Assembly: GCF_001701025.1 (NCBI RefSeq)
Contig: NZ_CP016793.1
Location: 8,804,001 to 8,868,000 of the forward strand
Length of the DNA: 64,000 nt
Origin: Lentzea guizhouensis
GTDB lineage: Bacteria > Actinomycetota > Actinomycetes > Mycobacteriales > Pseudonocardiaceae
Direction: 5' to 3'
In this document: positions 7,710-15,725 of the stretch, one piece after another
Position numbering within the stretch: the first letter of the stretch is position 1
Layout of the letters: every line of letters starts with the position of its first letter
Made by a program: the position numbers and the translations under genes
The notes under the pieces: model-generated
What the model was told of the DNA's origin: nothing
What the model saw: the letters and a program-made list of their open reading frames with translations, nothing else
Databases searched by the model: none

Positions 7710-8627
7710 GTGAGCAAAGCGTTGGGGTACAAGAGTTTTGGTGGGTCCGACGTCCAGGAGTTCTTCTCCCGCCCCGATCTCACGCCCAGCCCGGTCGAGG
7801 TGCTGGTCCAGGTGGCGGCCGCGGGCGTCAACCCGGCCGACCACAAGCTGAGGTCGGGCGAGGCACCCGACCTGAACGGCCACCTGCCGTTCCCACAGGT
7901 CCTGGGCTTGGAAGCGGCCGGGACCGTGCTCGCGGTCGGCGCCGAGGTGACCGGCCTGGCCGTCGGCGACCGGGTCACCGGCTTCGCGCTGACCGGCGCC
8001 GGCACGTACGCCGAGACGACCCTGCTGCTCGGCGCGGCCACCGCGCGCATCCCCGACGCGCTGCCGGAGACGTGGGCCGCGACCATCCCCGTCGCCGGCA
8101 CCACCGCGCTGGACGTGCTCGACCAGCTCGACCTGCCGGCCGGGTCCTCGGTGCTGGTCAACGGGATCGGCGGCGGGGTCGGCATCGCGGTGGCCCAGAT
8201 CGCGCGGGACCGCGGCCTGGTCGTCACCGGCACCGCCGGCACCGCCAAGCGCGACCTCGTCACCTCGACCGGCGCATCCTTTGTGGACTACACCGGCGGC
8301 GACGTCGTGGAACGGTTGCGGGCGCTGGCACCTGAGGGTTTCGACGCCGCGGTCGACACGGTCGGCGGCCCGTCGCTGCACGAGATCGCCGGGCTGGCCA
8401 AGGTGCTCGTGTCGGTCGGGGACCAGTCGGTGACCGAGCTCGGCGGTGCGACGGTCGAGCGCCGGGTCGACCGGTCGGGCCTCGAGCGCGTCGCCGAGCT
8501 GATGGTGACCGGACGGCTCGACCCGCACATCACCGCGACCTACCCGCTCGCGCAGGCCGACGAGGCACTCGCGCTCGTGGAGTCCAAGCACGCCACCGGG
8601 AAGGTCGTCATCGACCTGCGCCTCTGA
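7710..8627 (+). CDS. NADP-dependent MDR-family oxidoreductase
   Basis: A 305-residue zinc-free quinone-oxidoreductase relative. It has a GroES-like half (AAAGVNPADHKLRSG) and a Rossmann half with VNGIGGGVGIAVAQIARDRG as nucleotide-binding loop. The start is the GTG at 7710 with AGGAG upstream; an in-frame ATG at 7653 lies inside the palindrome and is unlikely. It converges on a MerR regulator 6 bases away. The substrate is unknown. It is not a close duplicate of the oxidoreductase at 324-1292. Confidence 0.85.
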   Translation: MSKALGYKSFGGSDVQEFFSRPDLTPSPVEVLVQVAAAGVNPADHKLRSGEAPDLNGHLPFPQVLGLEAAGTVLAVGAEVTGLAVGDRVTGFALTGAGTYAETTLLLGAATARIPDALPETWAATIPVAGTTALDVLDQLDLPAGSSVLVNGIGGGVGIAVAQIARDRGLVVTGTAGTAKRDLVTSTGASFVDYTGGDVVERLRALAPEGFDAAVDTVGGPSLHEIAGLAKVLVSVGDQSVTELGGATVERRVDRSGLERVAELMVTGRLDPHITATYPLAQADEALALVESKHATGKVVIDLRL

Positions 8628-8633
8628 CCGCGC

Positions 8634-9029
8634 TCAGGCGGCCCCGAGCTGCCGCCGGAACTCGGTGTTGATCGCGATCAGCTCGTCGAGGGCAGCCCTG
8701 GTCTCGACGAGCCGGTCGATGTCGGCGGTCAGCCGGTCGCGCTCGCCGAGCATCGTGGTGAAGGCGTCCTCGGCGACGGCCACGTCGTCGCTGCCCACGC
8801 AGGGCATGACCTGGGCGATCGTCCTGCTGCCCAGCCCTGCCTCGAGCAGCCGCCGGATCAACTCGACCCGCGCGACCTCCGACCCCGAGTAGTGCCGCTG
8901 CCCGCCGACGGAACGCGTGCTGTGCAGCAACCCCTGCTGTTCGTAGTAGCGCAGCGAGCGGGCGCTGACGCCGGTCAGCCGGGAAAGCTCACCGATCTTC
9001 ATCGTGGCGGAGGAAGAGGTCGTGGTCAC
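8634..9029 (-). CDS. MerR-family transcriptional regulator
   Basis: A 131-residue MerR protein. The winged-helix region MKIGELSRLTGVSARSLRYY is followed by EQQGLLHSTRSVGGQRHYSG and a coiled-coil dimerisation helix (ERDRLTADIDRLVETRAAL). A lone Cys in MPCVGSDD could be a sensor but no metal-binding Cys cluster is present. The GTG at 9029 gives nine extra residues before the ATG at 9002; neither start has a strong ribosome site. The 18-bp palindrome before the convergent oxidoreductase is the best target candidate. Confidence 0.85.
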   Translation of the reverse strand: MTTTSSSATMKIGELSRLTGVSARSLRYYEQQGLLHSTRSVGGQRHYSGSEVARVELIRRLLEAGLGSRTIAQVMPCVGSDDVAVAEDAFTTMLGERDRLTADIDRLVETRAALDELIAINTEFRRQLGAA

Positions 9030-9060
9030 GGAACTCAGCGTAGCCCCGCTTCCGGCACCT

Positions 9061-9330
9061 CGGCCGGGCTCGGACCGCCCCTCTCCGGGCCGCCAGTCCG
9101 GGCCACCACCGCGACCCGCGTGGCGATGGTCGCGGCGTGCAGCGACTCGGCGACGTCCGGGCCCGGCAGGGTGAAACCGACGACCACCCCGCGGTCCTCG
9201 TCGACGACCATGCGCGTGGCCGCGGTCGCCCTCGGCGTGCAGGGAGGAGCCGGCGGTGGCGGCGAGGTCGTGGTCGACGACCCGGATGCGCAGGCCGGCG
9301 GCTTCGGCGGAGACAACGCCGTGCGCGGCC
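9061..9330 (-). pseudogene. Remnant of an FAD-dependent pyridine nucleotide-disulfide oxidoreductase
   Basis: Two frames on the minus strand together read like the dimerisation domain of mercuric-reductase-type flavoproteins. One gives EAAGLRIRVVDHDLAATAGS at about 9260-9320. The other, after a shift near 9235, gives RMVVDEDRGVVVGFTLPGPD followed by VAESLHAATIA. The FAD and NAD domains and the last turn of the family are absent. It overlaps no intact gene. Decay is clear; the exact parent enzyme is not. Confidence 0.55.
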
Positions 9331-9549
9331 TGGTCGAGACCGCCGCCAGTGGTTCCTCGACGTCATCACCGAGCTGCTGGCCGGCATCGGCGAGCAACCG
9401 GCAGAGCCCGCCGCGCGGCACTTCGTGATGCTGCGCGACGGGGCGATGGCCGCCGGGTGCCTGTACGACCCGGAGCTGGTCTGCGAGACGTTCCTGCGCC
9501 GGGGTCGACGGTCTGCTCCGGGCACATGCGCTGGGGCGGACCGAGAACC
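9331..9549 (+). pseudogene. TetR regulator C-terminal remnant
   Basis: This strand reads QWFLDVITELLAGIGEQPAE followed by ARHFVMLRDGAMAAGCL. That matches the C-terminal ligand domain of the intact TetR at 26015-26614 (HFVMLRDGAMAAGCL is identical). The DNA-binding half is missing and the end is scrambled. It abuts the flavoprotein remnant, so this 500-base stretch is a scar between intact genes. Confidence 0.6.
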
Positions 9550-9550
9550 G

Positions 9551-10420
9551 CTAGCCCAGGCCGAAGAACGTGCCGAGCAGCTCCGCGGTGTTGACGTGGT
9601 GGCTGGTCCTGCCGACGATTGCGGGCGCGCTTGTGGGACCGGGAACCGTGTGCCCGCCTTGGTGAACGGTGTACAGCGCGACCGGCGGGCGGCCGTCCTC
9701 GCGGTACTCGGTCAGCTCCACCTCGGTGGGATCACCCGCGGAGGTCTTGGGCAGGCGGGTCACAGCAGGAGCAGCGGTGATGCCGTTGCGCGCGGCGAAG
9801 TACTCGGCGGTGCGGAACGCGGACCAGTTGGAACCGCCGACCTTGAACAACTTCCGTTGCCACCACCCGAAACTGCCGCCGTCGTAGGAGACGATGGTGT
9901 CCTTCATGCCGTGAATCACCAGGAGCGGCAACGGAGTGGGTGACGGGTCGGCGGCCAGGAAGTTGTCCGGCGCGGGCATGGTCGCGGCGATCACGGCCGC
10001 ACCGGCGAGCAGGCCCGGCGCCTCGTGGACGAGCCGGATCACCATCTGGCCGCCGTTGGAGTAACCGGCCGCGAACACCCGCCGCGGGTCGACCCGCCCT
10101 TGTGCCACAAGGACGTCGACGACCGCGCGGGCGAAACCGACGTCGTCCGTCCCGGCCTTGCGAGCGGGGAAGTGGCTCTCCCGCCGGGCGTCGTTCCAGT
10201 TGCCGCGGTACCCGTCCAGGTAGGCGACCACCGCCCGGCCCGACTCGGCCAGGGCGTCGAACATGCCGCCGGTGAACTTCCGGTGGACCTCCCCGGTCTG
10301 CCGGGAACCGTGGAACACCAGCAGGAGCGCGCCGGCGGCACCGGCTCCGACCGTGGTGAAGGTGCGGGTCGTGCCGGCGACGTCGACGCTGTCGCGCGTC
10401 CCGGCCGTGGTGGAGGACAT
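9551..10420 (-). CDS. Alpha/beta hydrolase, PHB-depolymerase/feruloyl-esterase-like
   Basis: A 289-residue serine hydrolase. The nucleophile elbow is AAGYSNGGQMV (Gly-Tyr-Ser-Asn-Gly), the likely acid is in VIHGMKDTIVSYDGG, and the catalytic His is in HQGGHTVPGP. The fold resembles secreted poly(3-hydroxybutyrate) depolymerase or LpqC-type esterases, but no signal peptide is visible, so a cytosolic ester hydrolase is more likely. It follows the ApbA-like reductase after 12 bases and, with the P450, forms a three-gene minus-strand run. Substrate unknown. Confidence 0.8.
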   Translation of the reverse strand: MSSTTAGTRDSVDVAGTTRTFTTVGAGAAGALLLVFHGSRQTGEVHRKFTGGMFDALAESGRAVVAYLDGYRGNWNDARRESHFPARKAGTDDVGFARAVVDVLVAQGRVDPRRVFAAGYSNGGQMVIRLVHEAPGLLAGAAVIAATMPAPDNFLAADPSPTPLPLLVIHGMKDTIVSYDGGSFGWWQRKLFKVGGSNWSAFRTAEYFAARNGITAAPAVTRLPKTSAGDPTEVELTEYREDGRPPVALYTVHQGGHTVPGPTSAPAIVGRTSHHVNTAELLGTFFGLG

Positions 10421-10432
10421 GCGTGATCCTTT

Positions 10433-11383
10433 TCAGTGGTGCTTCACGGCGAACAACGGCTCCAGCGCCGTCAACCGGGGCAACGGGACCCCGAGCCGGC
10501 GCGCGTCGGCCAGGACGTCCCGCGCGTAGACGCCGGCCAGCTCCCCGCTCGTGTGACCCGCACGTTCCAGCTCCTCTGTGAGGAAGCTGAGCATGTTCTT
10601 GCCGCCGAGCACCTTCCGCAGCGCGAAGCCCAGCAGTACGGCCGGAACCCGTGACACGACCGCCGCGCCCAGCCGCGGCGTGCCGCCCTTGGCCTTCAAC
10701 AACGGCACCATCTCGCGCATCAGCAGGAAGACGTCCCTGGCCGCGGTGCGCGACCGCGCGAGCTCGGCCCGTCCGCCGACCGCCAGGCCCTGGGTGAGCA
10801 GGCCGGCGTCCATGATGAAGTGGAACCAGAGCCAGCTGCGGAAGTCGCGGCTCTGCGACACCGCGAAACCCGCGCCGCGGAACAGGTCGCGGACCGCCTG
10901 GTAGCGCGCACCGCGGTTCGAGTCGTCGACGAAGCCCAGGAAGACGTTCTTCACGACCCCGCCGCGCAGCGTCGACCCGTCGAACCCGCCGCCACCTCCG
11001 GGGAAGCCCCACACGACCTGGGAGGCCGGCAGGGCGGAGACCACGGCGGCGGGATCGGCCCACACGTTGCCGAACATCAGCACGGTCGCACCACCAACAC
11101 GGGTGCTCAGGAACTCGACCGCGTCGTCCAGCTGGTCGTGGTTGACGCTCAGGACCACCAGGTCGTAGTCGGCGTCCACGTCCTCGCGCAGGGTGGTCGG
11201 CCACCGCTCGGTGACCGCGGCCCCGCGCTTCCGGCCGTCCCTGATCCGCAGGTCGACGGCGGGAGGCAGCTGGGCCGACCGGCCCGGCCGGACGTAGAAC
11301 TCCACCTCGTGCCCCGCCTTCGCGAACGCCCACCCGTACAGCGTCGCGATCGTGCCGCGTCCGAACATCAGAATTCTCATCAT
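10433..11383 (-). CDS. Ketopantoate reductase (ApbA/PanE) family oxidoreductase
   Basis: A 316-residue two-domain protein. The N-terminal Rossmann motif ILMFGRGTIATLYGWAFAKA is of the GxGxxA/G type, and the helical C-terminal domain is of ApbA length. Family members reduce 2-oxoacids such as ketopantoate with NADPH. Its position between a P450 and an esterase suggests a tailoring or catabolic role rather than pantothenate synthesis. No pan genes are nearby. Confidence 0.75.
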   Translation of the reverse strand: MMRILMFGRGTIATLYGWAFAKAGHEVEFYVRPGRSAQLPPAVDLRIRDGRKRGAAVTERWPTTLREDVDADYDLVVLSVNHDQLDDAVEFLSTRVGGATVLMFGNVWADPAAVVSALPASQVVWGFPGGGGGFDGSTLRGGVVKNVFLGFVDDSNRGARYQAVRDLFRGAGFAVSQSRDFRSWLWFHFIMDAGLLTQGLAVGGRAELARSRTAARDVFLLMREMVPLLKAKGGTPRLGAAVVSRVPAVLLGFALRKVLGGKNMLSFLTEELERAGHTSGELAGVYARDVLADARRLGVPLPRLTALEPLFAVKHH

Positions 11384-11407
11384 TGTTCCTAAGCTGGTGA
11401 AAATGGG

Positions 11408-12568
11408 TTACCAGGTGACCGGGAGTGCTTTCACGCCGTAAACGGCGCTCATCGCGCGGAACTCGACGTCGTCGTCCGCTATCGCGAGCGAAAGCGCCGG
11501 GAAGCGCTGGAGGAGTGCCGGAAAGGCGATGCGCATCTCGAGCCGGGCCAGCGGCGCGCCGAGGCAGTGGTGCACGCCGTGGCCGAACCCGAGGTGGCCG
11601 ATCTCGCCGCGGGTGATGTCGAACCGGCCCGGGTCGGCGACGACCTCGGGGTCCCGGTTGGCGGTGTGCAGACCGACCTGCACGACGTCGCCGGCGCGGA
11701 TGGTCACGCCGGCCAGCTCCACGTCGGTGGTGGCCCTGCGCTCCACGCCGTTGTGGACGATCGAGAGCCACCGCATCAGCTCCTCGACCGCGGGGTCGAC
11801 GGCGGCGGGGTCGTCGCGGACGGCGGCGAGCTGGTCCGGGTGGCGCAGCAGCGCGAGCGTGCCGAGCGCGAGCATGTTCGCGGTGGTCTCGTGCCCGGCG
11901 ACGAGCAGCAGCAACGCGAGCCCGCCCAGCTCGGCCGTGGTCAGCTCGTCGCCGTGGTCGCGCACCAGCATCCCGAGCAGGTCGTCGCCGGGGTCCCGGC
12001 GGACCCGCACCACCAGGCCCGCGAGGTAGTCGTGCAGCTCACGGGAGGCCGCGTCGCGTTCGTGCTGCGGCCGGGCGAGGTCCATGCTCCGCGCGGTGCG
12101 CTCCTGGAACTCGCCGCGCTCGTCCCACGGCACCCCGAGCAGCTCGCAGATCACCAGCGACGGCACCGGCAGCGCGAAGTCGGTCACGAGGTCGGCCGGC
12201 GGTCCCGACCGCTGCATCGCGTCGAGGTGGTCGGTGACGATCCGCTCGACGCGGGGCGCGAGGAGCCGCATCCGGCGGTGGGTGAACTGGCCGGTGAGCA
12301 TCCGGCGCAGCCGGTGGTGCTCCGGCGGGTCGGTGAGGAGCATGTTGCCCGCGGTGCCCTCACCGGATTCCGCGGGGGCGTTGCTGAACGTCGCCGAGTC
12401 GGCCAGCACCGCCTTCACGTCGGCCTGGCGCGTCACCAGCCACGCCGATCCCCCCTGCCACCGAACGCGCCGGACGCCGTCGCCCGTGAGCAGCTCCGGC
12501 ACCGGGTCGAACCCGTCCCTGCGGATGGACAGCGGAACCTCGGCCGGATCGGTGCGCGTTTCTACCAC
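11408..12568 (-). CDS. Cytochrome P450
   Basis: A 386-residue soluble bacterial P450. The I-helix oxygen-activation motif is VAGHETTANML, the K-helix E-x-x-R is in EELMRWL, and the haem loop is FGHGVHHCLGAPLARLEMR with the thiolate Cys. A GTG at 12568 with AGGGGAGA upstream was preferred over the in-frame ATG at 12634. It is 24 bases upstream of the ApbA-like gene and divergent from a TetR regulator, so P450, reductase and esterase are probably one TetR-controlled operon. No ferredoxin is adjacent. CYP family cannot be assigned by eye. Confidence 0.9.
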   Translation of the reverse strand: MVETRTDPAEVPLSIRRDGFDPVPELLTGDGVRRVRWQGGSAWLVTRQADVKAVLADSATFSNAPAESGEGTAGNMLLTDPPEHHRLRRMLTGQFTHRRMRLLAPRVERIVTDHLDAMQRSGPPADLVTDFALPVPSLVICELLGVPWDERGEFQERTARSMDLARPQHERDAASRELHDYLAGLVVRVRRDPGDDLLGMLVRDHGDELTTAELGGLALLLLVAGHETTANMLALGTLALLRHPDQLAAVRDDPAAVDPAVEELMRWLSIVHNGVERRATTDVELAGVTIRAGDVVQVGLHTANRDPEVVADPGRFDITRGEIGHLGFGHGVHHCLGAPLARLEMRIAFPALLQRFPALSLAIADDDVEFRAMSAVYGVKALPVTW

Positions 12569-12659
12569 GAGAGAATCTCCCCTGAATTCCGAGCGGCTGT
12601 TCTCGCCACCTCTCCTTCGAGAGTAGGACGACAAATGGAAATATCACTCCACTTGCCCG

Positions 12660-12717
12660 GAAGTGAGAACAACGCCCGCGCGAGCGACTCACTTCAGCAA
12701 CTGGAAAATGCTTTCCA
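12660..12717. promoter_or_regulatory. Inverted repeats between P450 and TetR
   Basis: GAAGTGAG (12660-12667) pairs with CTCACTTC (12688-12695). Just downstream is TGGAAA-ATGC-TTTCCA (12702-12717). Both dyads lie in the divergent region if the TetR starts at the GTG 12737. They are candidate TetR operators; which is used is unknown. Confidence 0.45.
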
Positions 12718-12736
12718 CTTGGGGTTCACTGGGGAG

Positions 12737-13399
12737 GTGACCGCAGCACAGCAGTCCGCGGGCCTGCGCACCGACGCCGCCCGCAACCGCACCAGGATCA
12801 TCGAGGCCGCCCGCGACCTCTTCCGCACCCGCGGCATCGACGTGCCGCTGAGCACGGTCGCCCGGCGCGCGGGAGTCGGCGTGGCGACGCTCTTCCGCCG
12901 CTTCCCCACCCGCGAATCGCTGGTGACCGAGGTGTTCGCCGAGCAGATGGCGCGCTGCGAGGCCCTGCTGGAGGAGGCCGTCACCGACCCGGACCCGTGG
13001 AACGGGTTCCGGCGGCTGGTCGAGTTCACCTGCGCCGAGCAGCTGGAAGACCGCGGGTTCACCGAGGCGTTCCTGGCGTCGTTCGCGACCGAGCTCGACT
13101 ACCGCGAGCGCCGCCGCGACGCCGAGACGGCGTTCGACACGCTGGTGCGCCGGGCGAAGGAGAGCGGGCGGCTGCGGCAGGACTTCGAGGTCGGCGATCT
13201 CGTCATGGCCCTGCTGGCCAACAGCGGTCTGCGCGGTGCGCCGCCGGAGCACGCCCAGGCCCTGTCCCGGAGGTTCGTCGCCTACCTGCTGCACGCGTTC
13301 GGTACCGGGCCGGGGGAAGACGCGCTTCCCCCGGCCAGCGCGCTCGGGTTCGACCACGCGCAGGCGCCGAGCTGCACGCCTCAGTTCCAGGCGCGGTAG
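12737..13399 (+). CDS. TetR-family regulator of the P450 strip
   Basis: A 220-residue TetR protein. The helix-turn-helix region is RIIEAARDLFRTRGIDVPLS followed by RRAGVGVATLFRRFPTRESL. The start could be the GTG at 12737 or an ATG at 12635 with a better ribosome site; the longer form would add 34 atypical residues and code across inverted repeats, so the GTG was chosen. The last residues run into a hydantoinase remnant on the other strand, so the original C-terminus may have been altered. It is divergent from the P450. Confidence 0.8.
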   Translation: MTAAQQSAGLRTDAARNRTRIIEAARDLFRTRGIDVPLSTVARRAGVGVATLFRRFPTRESLVTEVFAEQMARCEALLEEAVTDPDPWNGFRRLVEFTCAEQLEDRGFTEAFLASFATELDYRERRRDAETAFDTLVRRAKESGRLRQDFEVGDLVMALLANSGLRGAPPEHAQALSRRFVAYLLHAFGTGPGEDALPPASALGFDHAQAPSCTPQFQAR

Positions 13400-13620
13400 T
13401 CGTCGCTCGGCAACGGATGACCGACCGGCACCACGCGGGAGTCGACCGCGGTCAGGCAGCCGGGGCACAGCAGTTGCCGTAGACGTCCCGTGTCGCTTCG
13501 GGTGACACGCAGGCCTGCCGCACGTCCTCGCCGACGCTCTCCTCCTTGCGCAGCAACGGTTTTCCGTACCCGCCACCGGTCTGCCAGTGCAGGTGGAGCT
13601 TGGGGGCAGACGTCGGCCGG
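13381..13620 (-). pseudogene. Remnant of N-methylhydantoinase-B / acetone-carboxylase-type genes
   Basis: One frame reads PKLHLHWQTGGGYGKPLLRK and then SVGEDVRQACVSPEATRDVY, the typical C-terminal end of HyuB-type subunits (GGGGYG...VSPEAAREVYG). An overlapping frame then reads LCPGCLTAVDSRVVPVGHPL and ends SDDYRAWN at 13381. That resembles the small cysteine-containing subunit that follows HyuB in some operons. The rest of both genes is gone. The remnant overlaps the TetR 3' end by 19 bases. Confidence 0.5.
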
Positions 13621-13663
13621 GCTTCACCTGCGACTCACGGCCTGAACTGCGGAACTGGCGAGG

Positions 13664-14221
13664 TCAGACGGTGACGGTCGCCTTCTTCGCGGCTGACCCG
13701 AGCCGGATCGCCGACACCAGGAAGAAGATGCCGCCGAGCGCGGCATAGCCCGCGACGCTAGTCAGCGCGGCGTCCGGCTGCGAGGCCATCAGGATGAACG
13801 ACGTGCCGGCACCCACCGACAGGCCACCACTGAGGATCATCGGCCACTGCCCGCCCATCTTGCGCCGGCCGACGCCGACGACCAGCTGGACGATGCCGGA
13901 CACGATGGCCCAGGCACCCCAGACCTGCAGGATGCCGGGAATGCCGCTGGTGGCGCTGGCGACGGCGATGCCCACCGCGGCGAGCGAACTGACGGCGATG
14001 TTGACGTAGAGCCCGAGCACGTTCTGGGACTGCTTGGTGGCCCGCGCGTCGACAACGGCGGCCGCGACGTCGAACAGCGGGTAGACCACGACCAGCACGA
14101 TGCCGATCGGGCCGAGCTCGGACGCGGTCACGCCCACCAGGACGGCCCAGACGAGCGCGAACGCGGCACGGACGAAGTACAACCGCCGCAGGGACGACGC
14201 GGCAGGAGCTGAGGCGGTCAC
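13664..14221 (-). CDS. DUF308/HdeD-like membrane protein
   Basis: A 185-residue protein with about six hydrophobic segments, for example ALVWAVLVGVTASELGPIGI and VGIAVASATSGIPGILQVWG. The hydrophobicity and Gly/Ala spacing fit the DUF308 family, which includes the acid-resistance protein HdeD. The GTG start has AGGAAG five bases upstream. Its upstream region holds two nearly identical operator-promoter copies, so its expression is probably switched by a TetR-type repressor. Function unknown. Confidence 0.75.
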   Translation of the reverse strand: MTASAPAASSLRRLYFVRAAFALVWAVLVGVTASELGPIGIVLVVVYPLFDVAAAVVDARATKQSQNVLGLYVNIAVSSLAAVGIAVASATSGIPGILQVWGAWAIVSGIVQLVVGVGRRKMGGQWPMILSGGLSVGAGTSFILMASQPDAALTSVAGYAALGGIFFLVSAIRLGSAAKKATVTV

Positions 14222-14342
14222 AGGACTTCCTTCTGTTCGATGTGGACGGCGTGGGCCGGCGCGGTGTTCGCGCCGACTCCAGCCGCGTGTAGAGCGATCA
14301 CTACAGAAACAACGGTGTTGACGACCCCGGCGAGTCGTCAAG

Positions 14343-14409
14343 ACCGAACGTTCTATCTCAATCCTGGGCCACGCCACTCCCCAATGTCAATACCGAACGT
14401 TCTACCTCA
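14343..14409 (-). promoter_or_regulatory. Duplicated operator-promoter modules before the DUF308 gene
   Basis: ACCGAACGTTCTATCTCA (14343-14360) and ACCGAACGTTCTACCTCA (14392-14409) differ at one base. Each centres on the palindrome GAACGTTC. On the minus strand each is directly followed by a -35-like TTGACG or TTGACA. This suggests two tandem promoters, each with its own repressor site, reading toward the gene ending at 13664. -10 boxes are weak. Confidence 0.6.
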
Positions 14410-14415
14410 CGCTGC

Positions 14416-15225
14416 TCAGCGCGCCGTCTCGACGTCCGACACGTGCTCGAACCCGAGCTTGCGGTTGAACCACGCACCCAACGCCGCGACCTGACGGCGT
14501 GGCAGCAACCGGGCCGCCCACGTCTGCGCCCGGTTGGCCCATCGCCCCGGATAGGAGGCGTGCCGGCCGCGTTCGAAGTCGTCGAGCGTCCGCCTGGCGA
14601 TCCTCTCCGGCGAGTCGGCCAGACTCGTGATCTTCGCCGTGGTGCCGTCGAAGAACCCGGTCGCGACGGCACCGGGGTGGGCGGCCATCACCCGGACCCC
14701 GGTGCCGGCCAGCTCCTGCGCCACCGCCTCGCTGAACGACAGGACGAACGCCTTCGTCGCCGCGTAGACGGCCTGGTAGGCCAGCGGCTGGAAGGCCGCG
14801 GTCGAGGAGACGTTGATGATCCCGCCGCTCCCCGCCTCCACCATTCGACGTCCGAGGAGGTGGGTGAGCGTCATGAGGCCGGTGACGTTCAGGTCGACGC
14901 TCGCCAGCTGGGCGCCGAACGGCCGCTCGAAGAAGGGTCCGGCCGAGCCGGCGCCGGCGTTGTTGAACAGCAGGTCGACGTGGATGTCACGGCTGCGCAG
15001 CTCGGCGTCGACCTTGCCGGGCCCGTCGCGGTCGGCGAGGTCCGCGGCGATCACCTCGACCCGGATGCCGTGGACCGCGCGGAGCTCGCCCGCCAGCCGT
15101 TCCAGCGTCGTCGCGGACCGGGCGACGAGCACCAGGTCCGCTCCCCGGCGTGCCAGTTCATGGGCACAGGCCGCGCCGATCCCCTTCGACGCGCCGGTGA
15201 CGAGCGCGGTTCTGCCTCGGAACAT
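14416..15225 (-). CDS. Short-chain dehydrogenase/reductase
   Basis: A 269-residue classical SDR. It has the cofactor motif TALVTGASKGIGAACAHELA, the structural LLFNNAGAGSAG, the catalytic Ser in INVSSTAAF and the Y-x-x-x-K pair in YAATKAFVLSFSEA. It resembles DltE/YqjQ-type SDRs with a longer C-terminal tail. Substrate unknown. It is divergent from a MarR regulator with two perfect operators between them, so ligand-dependent derepression is likely. Confidence 0.85.
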   Translation of the reverse strand: MFRGRTALVTGASKGIGAACAHELARRGADLVLVARSATTLERLAGELRAVHGIRVEVIAADLADRDGPGKVDAELRSRDIHVDLLFNNAGAGSAGPFFERPFGAQLASVDLNVTGLMTLTHLLGRRMVEAGSGGIINVSSTAAFQPLAYQAVYAATKAFVLSFSEAVAQELAGTGVRVMAAHPGAVATGFFDGTTAKITSLADSPERIARRTLDDFERGRHASYPGRWANRAQTWAARLLPRRQVAALGAWFNRKLGFEHVSDVETAR

Positions 15226-15237
15226 GAGTCCTCCGTT

Positions 15238-15284
15238 TGCTTCAAGTCTTGAAGCATCAAGCTAGCAGCTTCAAGACTTGAAGC
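15238..15284. promoter_or_regulatory. Twin perfect MarR operators between SDR and marR
   Basis: Two perfect odd-length palindromes occur: TGCTTCAAGTCTTGAAGCA (15238-15256) and GCTTCAAGACTTGAAGC (15268-15284). They share the half-site GCTTCAAG and are 29 bases apart centre to centre. They fill the 79-base divergent region. Spacing near three helical turns would allow cooperative repression of both genes. Confidence 0.8.
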
Positions 15285-15304
15285 AAATTGGTAGGCTGCC
15301 GCCC

Positions 15305-15721
15305 ATGCGCGACGAGGAGCTGGACCGGGCCGTTCGCCTCAACCACGAGATCTTCATGCTCACCAGCGACCGGATCACCGACGTCCTCGCCGAGCACGGG
15401 CTCACCCACGCGACCGCCCAGGTGCTCTGGGCACTCGACCCGCGGCAGCCGCCGCCGTCGATGAAAGCGCTGGCGGAGCAGCTGTTCTGCAACGCCTCCA
15501 ACCTGACCTTCATGGCGGGTCAGCTGACCGACCGCGGCCTGGTGGAGCGTGTCGTCGACCCGGTCGACCGCCGGTCCCGCGCGCTGGTGCTGACCGAGGA
15601 CGGCGTGCGCGTGCGGTCGGCGGTGATGCGCGCGACGCTGGACCGCAGCCCGTTCGCCGGGCTGGACCGCGAGCAGCTCAGGACGGTGCTGACGCTGCTC
15701 GAGGCCGCGCTGGGCCGGTGA
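15305..15721 (+). CDS. MarR-family regulator
   Basis: A 138-residue MarR protein. The winged-helix core is MKALAEQLFCNASNLTFMAG followed by the wing DRGLVERVVDPVDRRSRAL. The ATG at 15305 follows the second operator by 20 bases; an in-frame ATG at 15278 lies inside that operator and is unlikely. It is divergent from the SDR and convergent with a TetR gene 4 bases away. A Cys in the recognition helix region (LFCNAS) could sense oxidants, but this is speculation. Confidence 0.85.
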   Translation: MRDEELDRAVRLNHEIFMLTSDRITDVLAEHGLTHATAQVLWALDPRQPPPSMKALAEQLFCNASNLTFMAGQLTDRGLVERVVDPVDRRSRALVLTEDGVRVRSAVMRATLDRSPFAGLDREQLRTVLTLLEAALGR

Positions 15722-15725
15722 CAGC

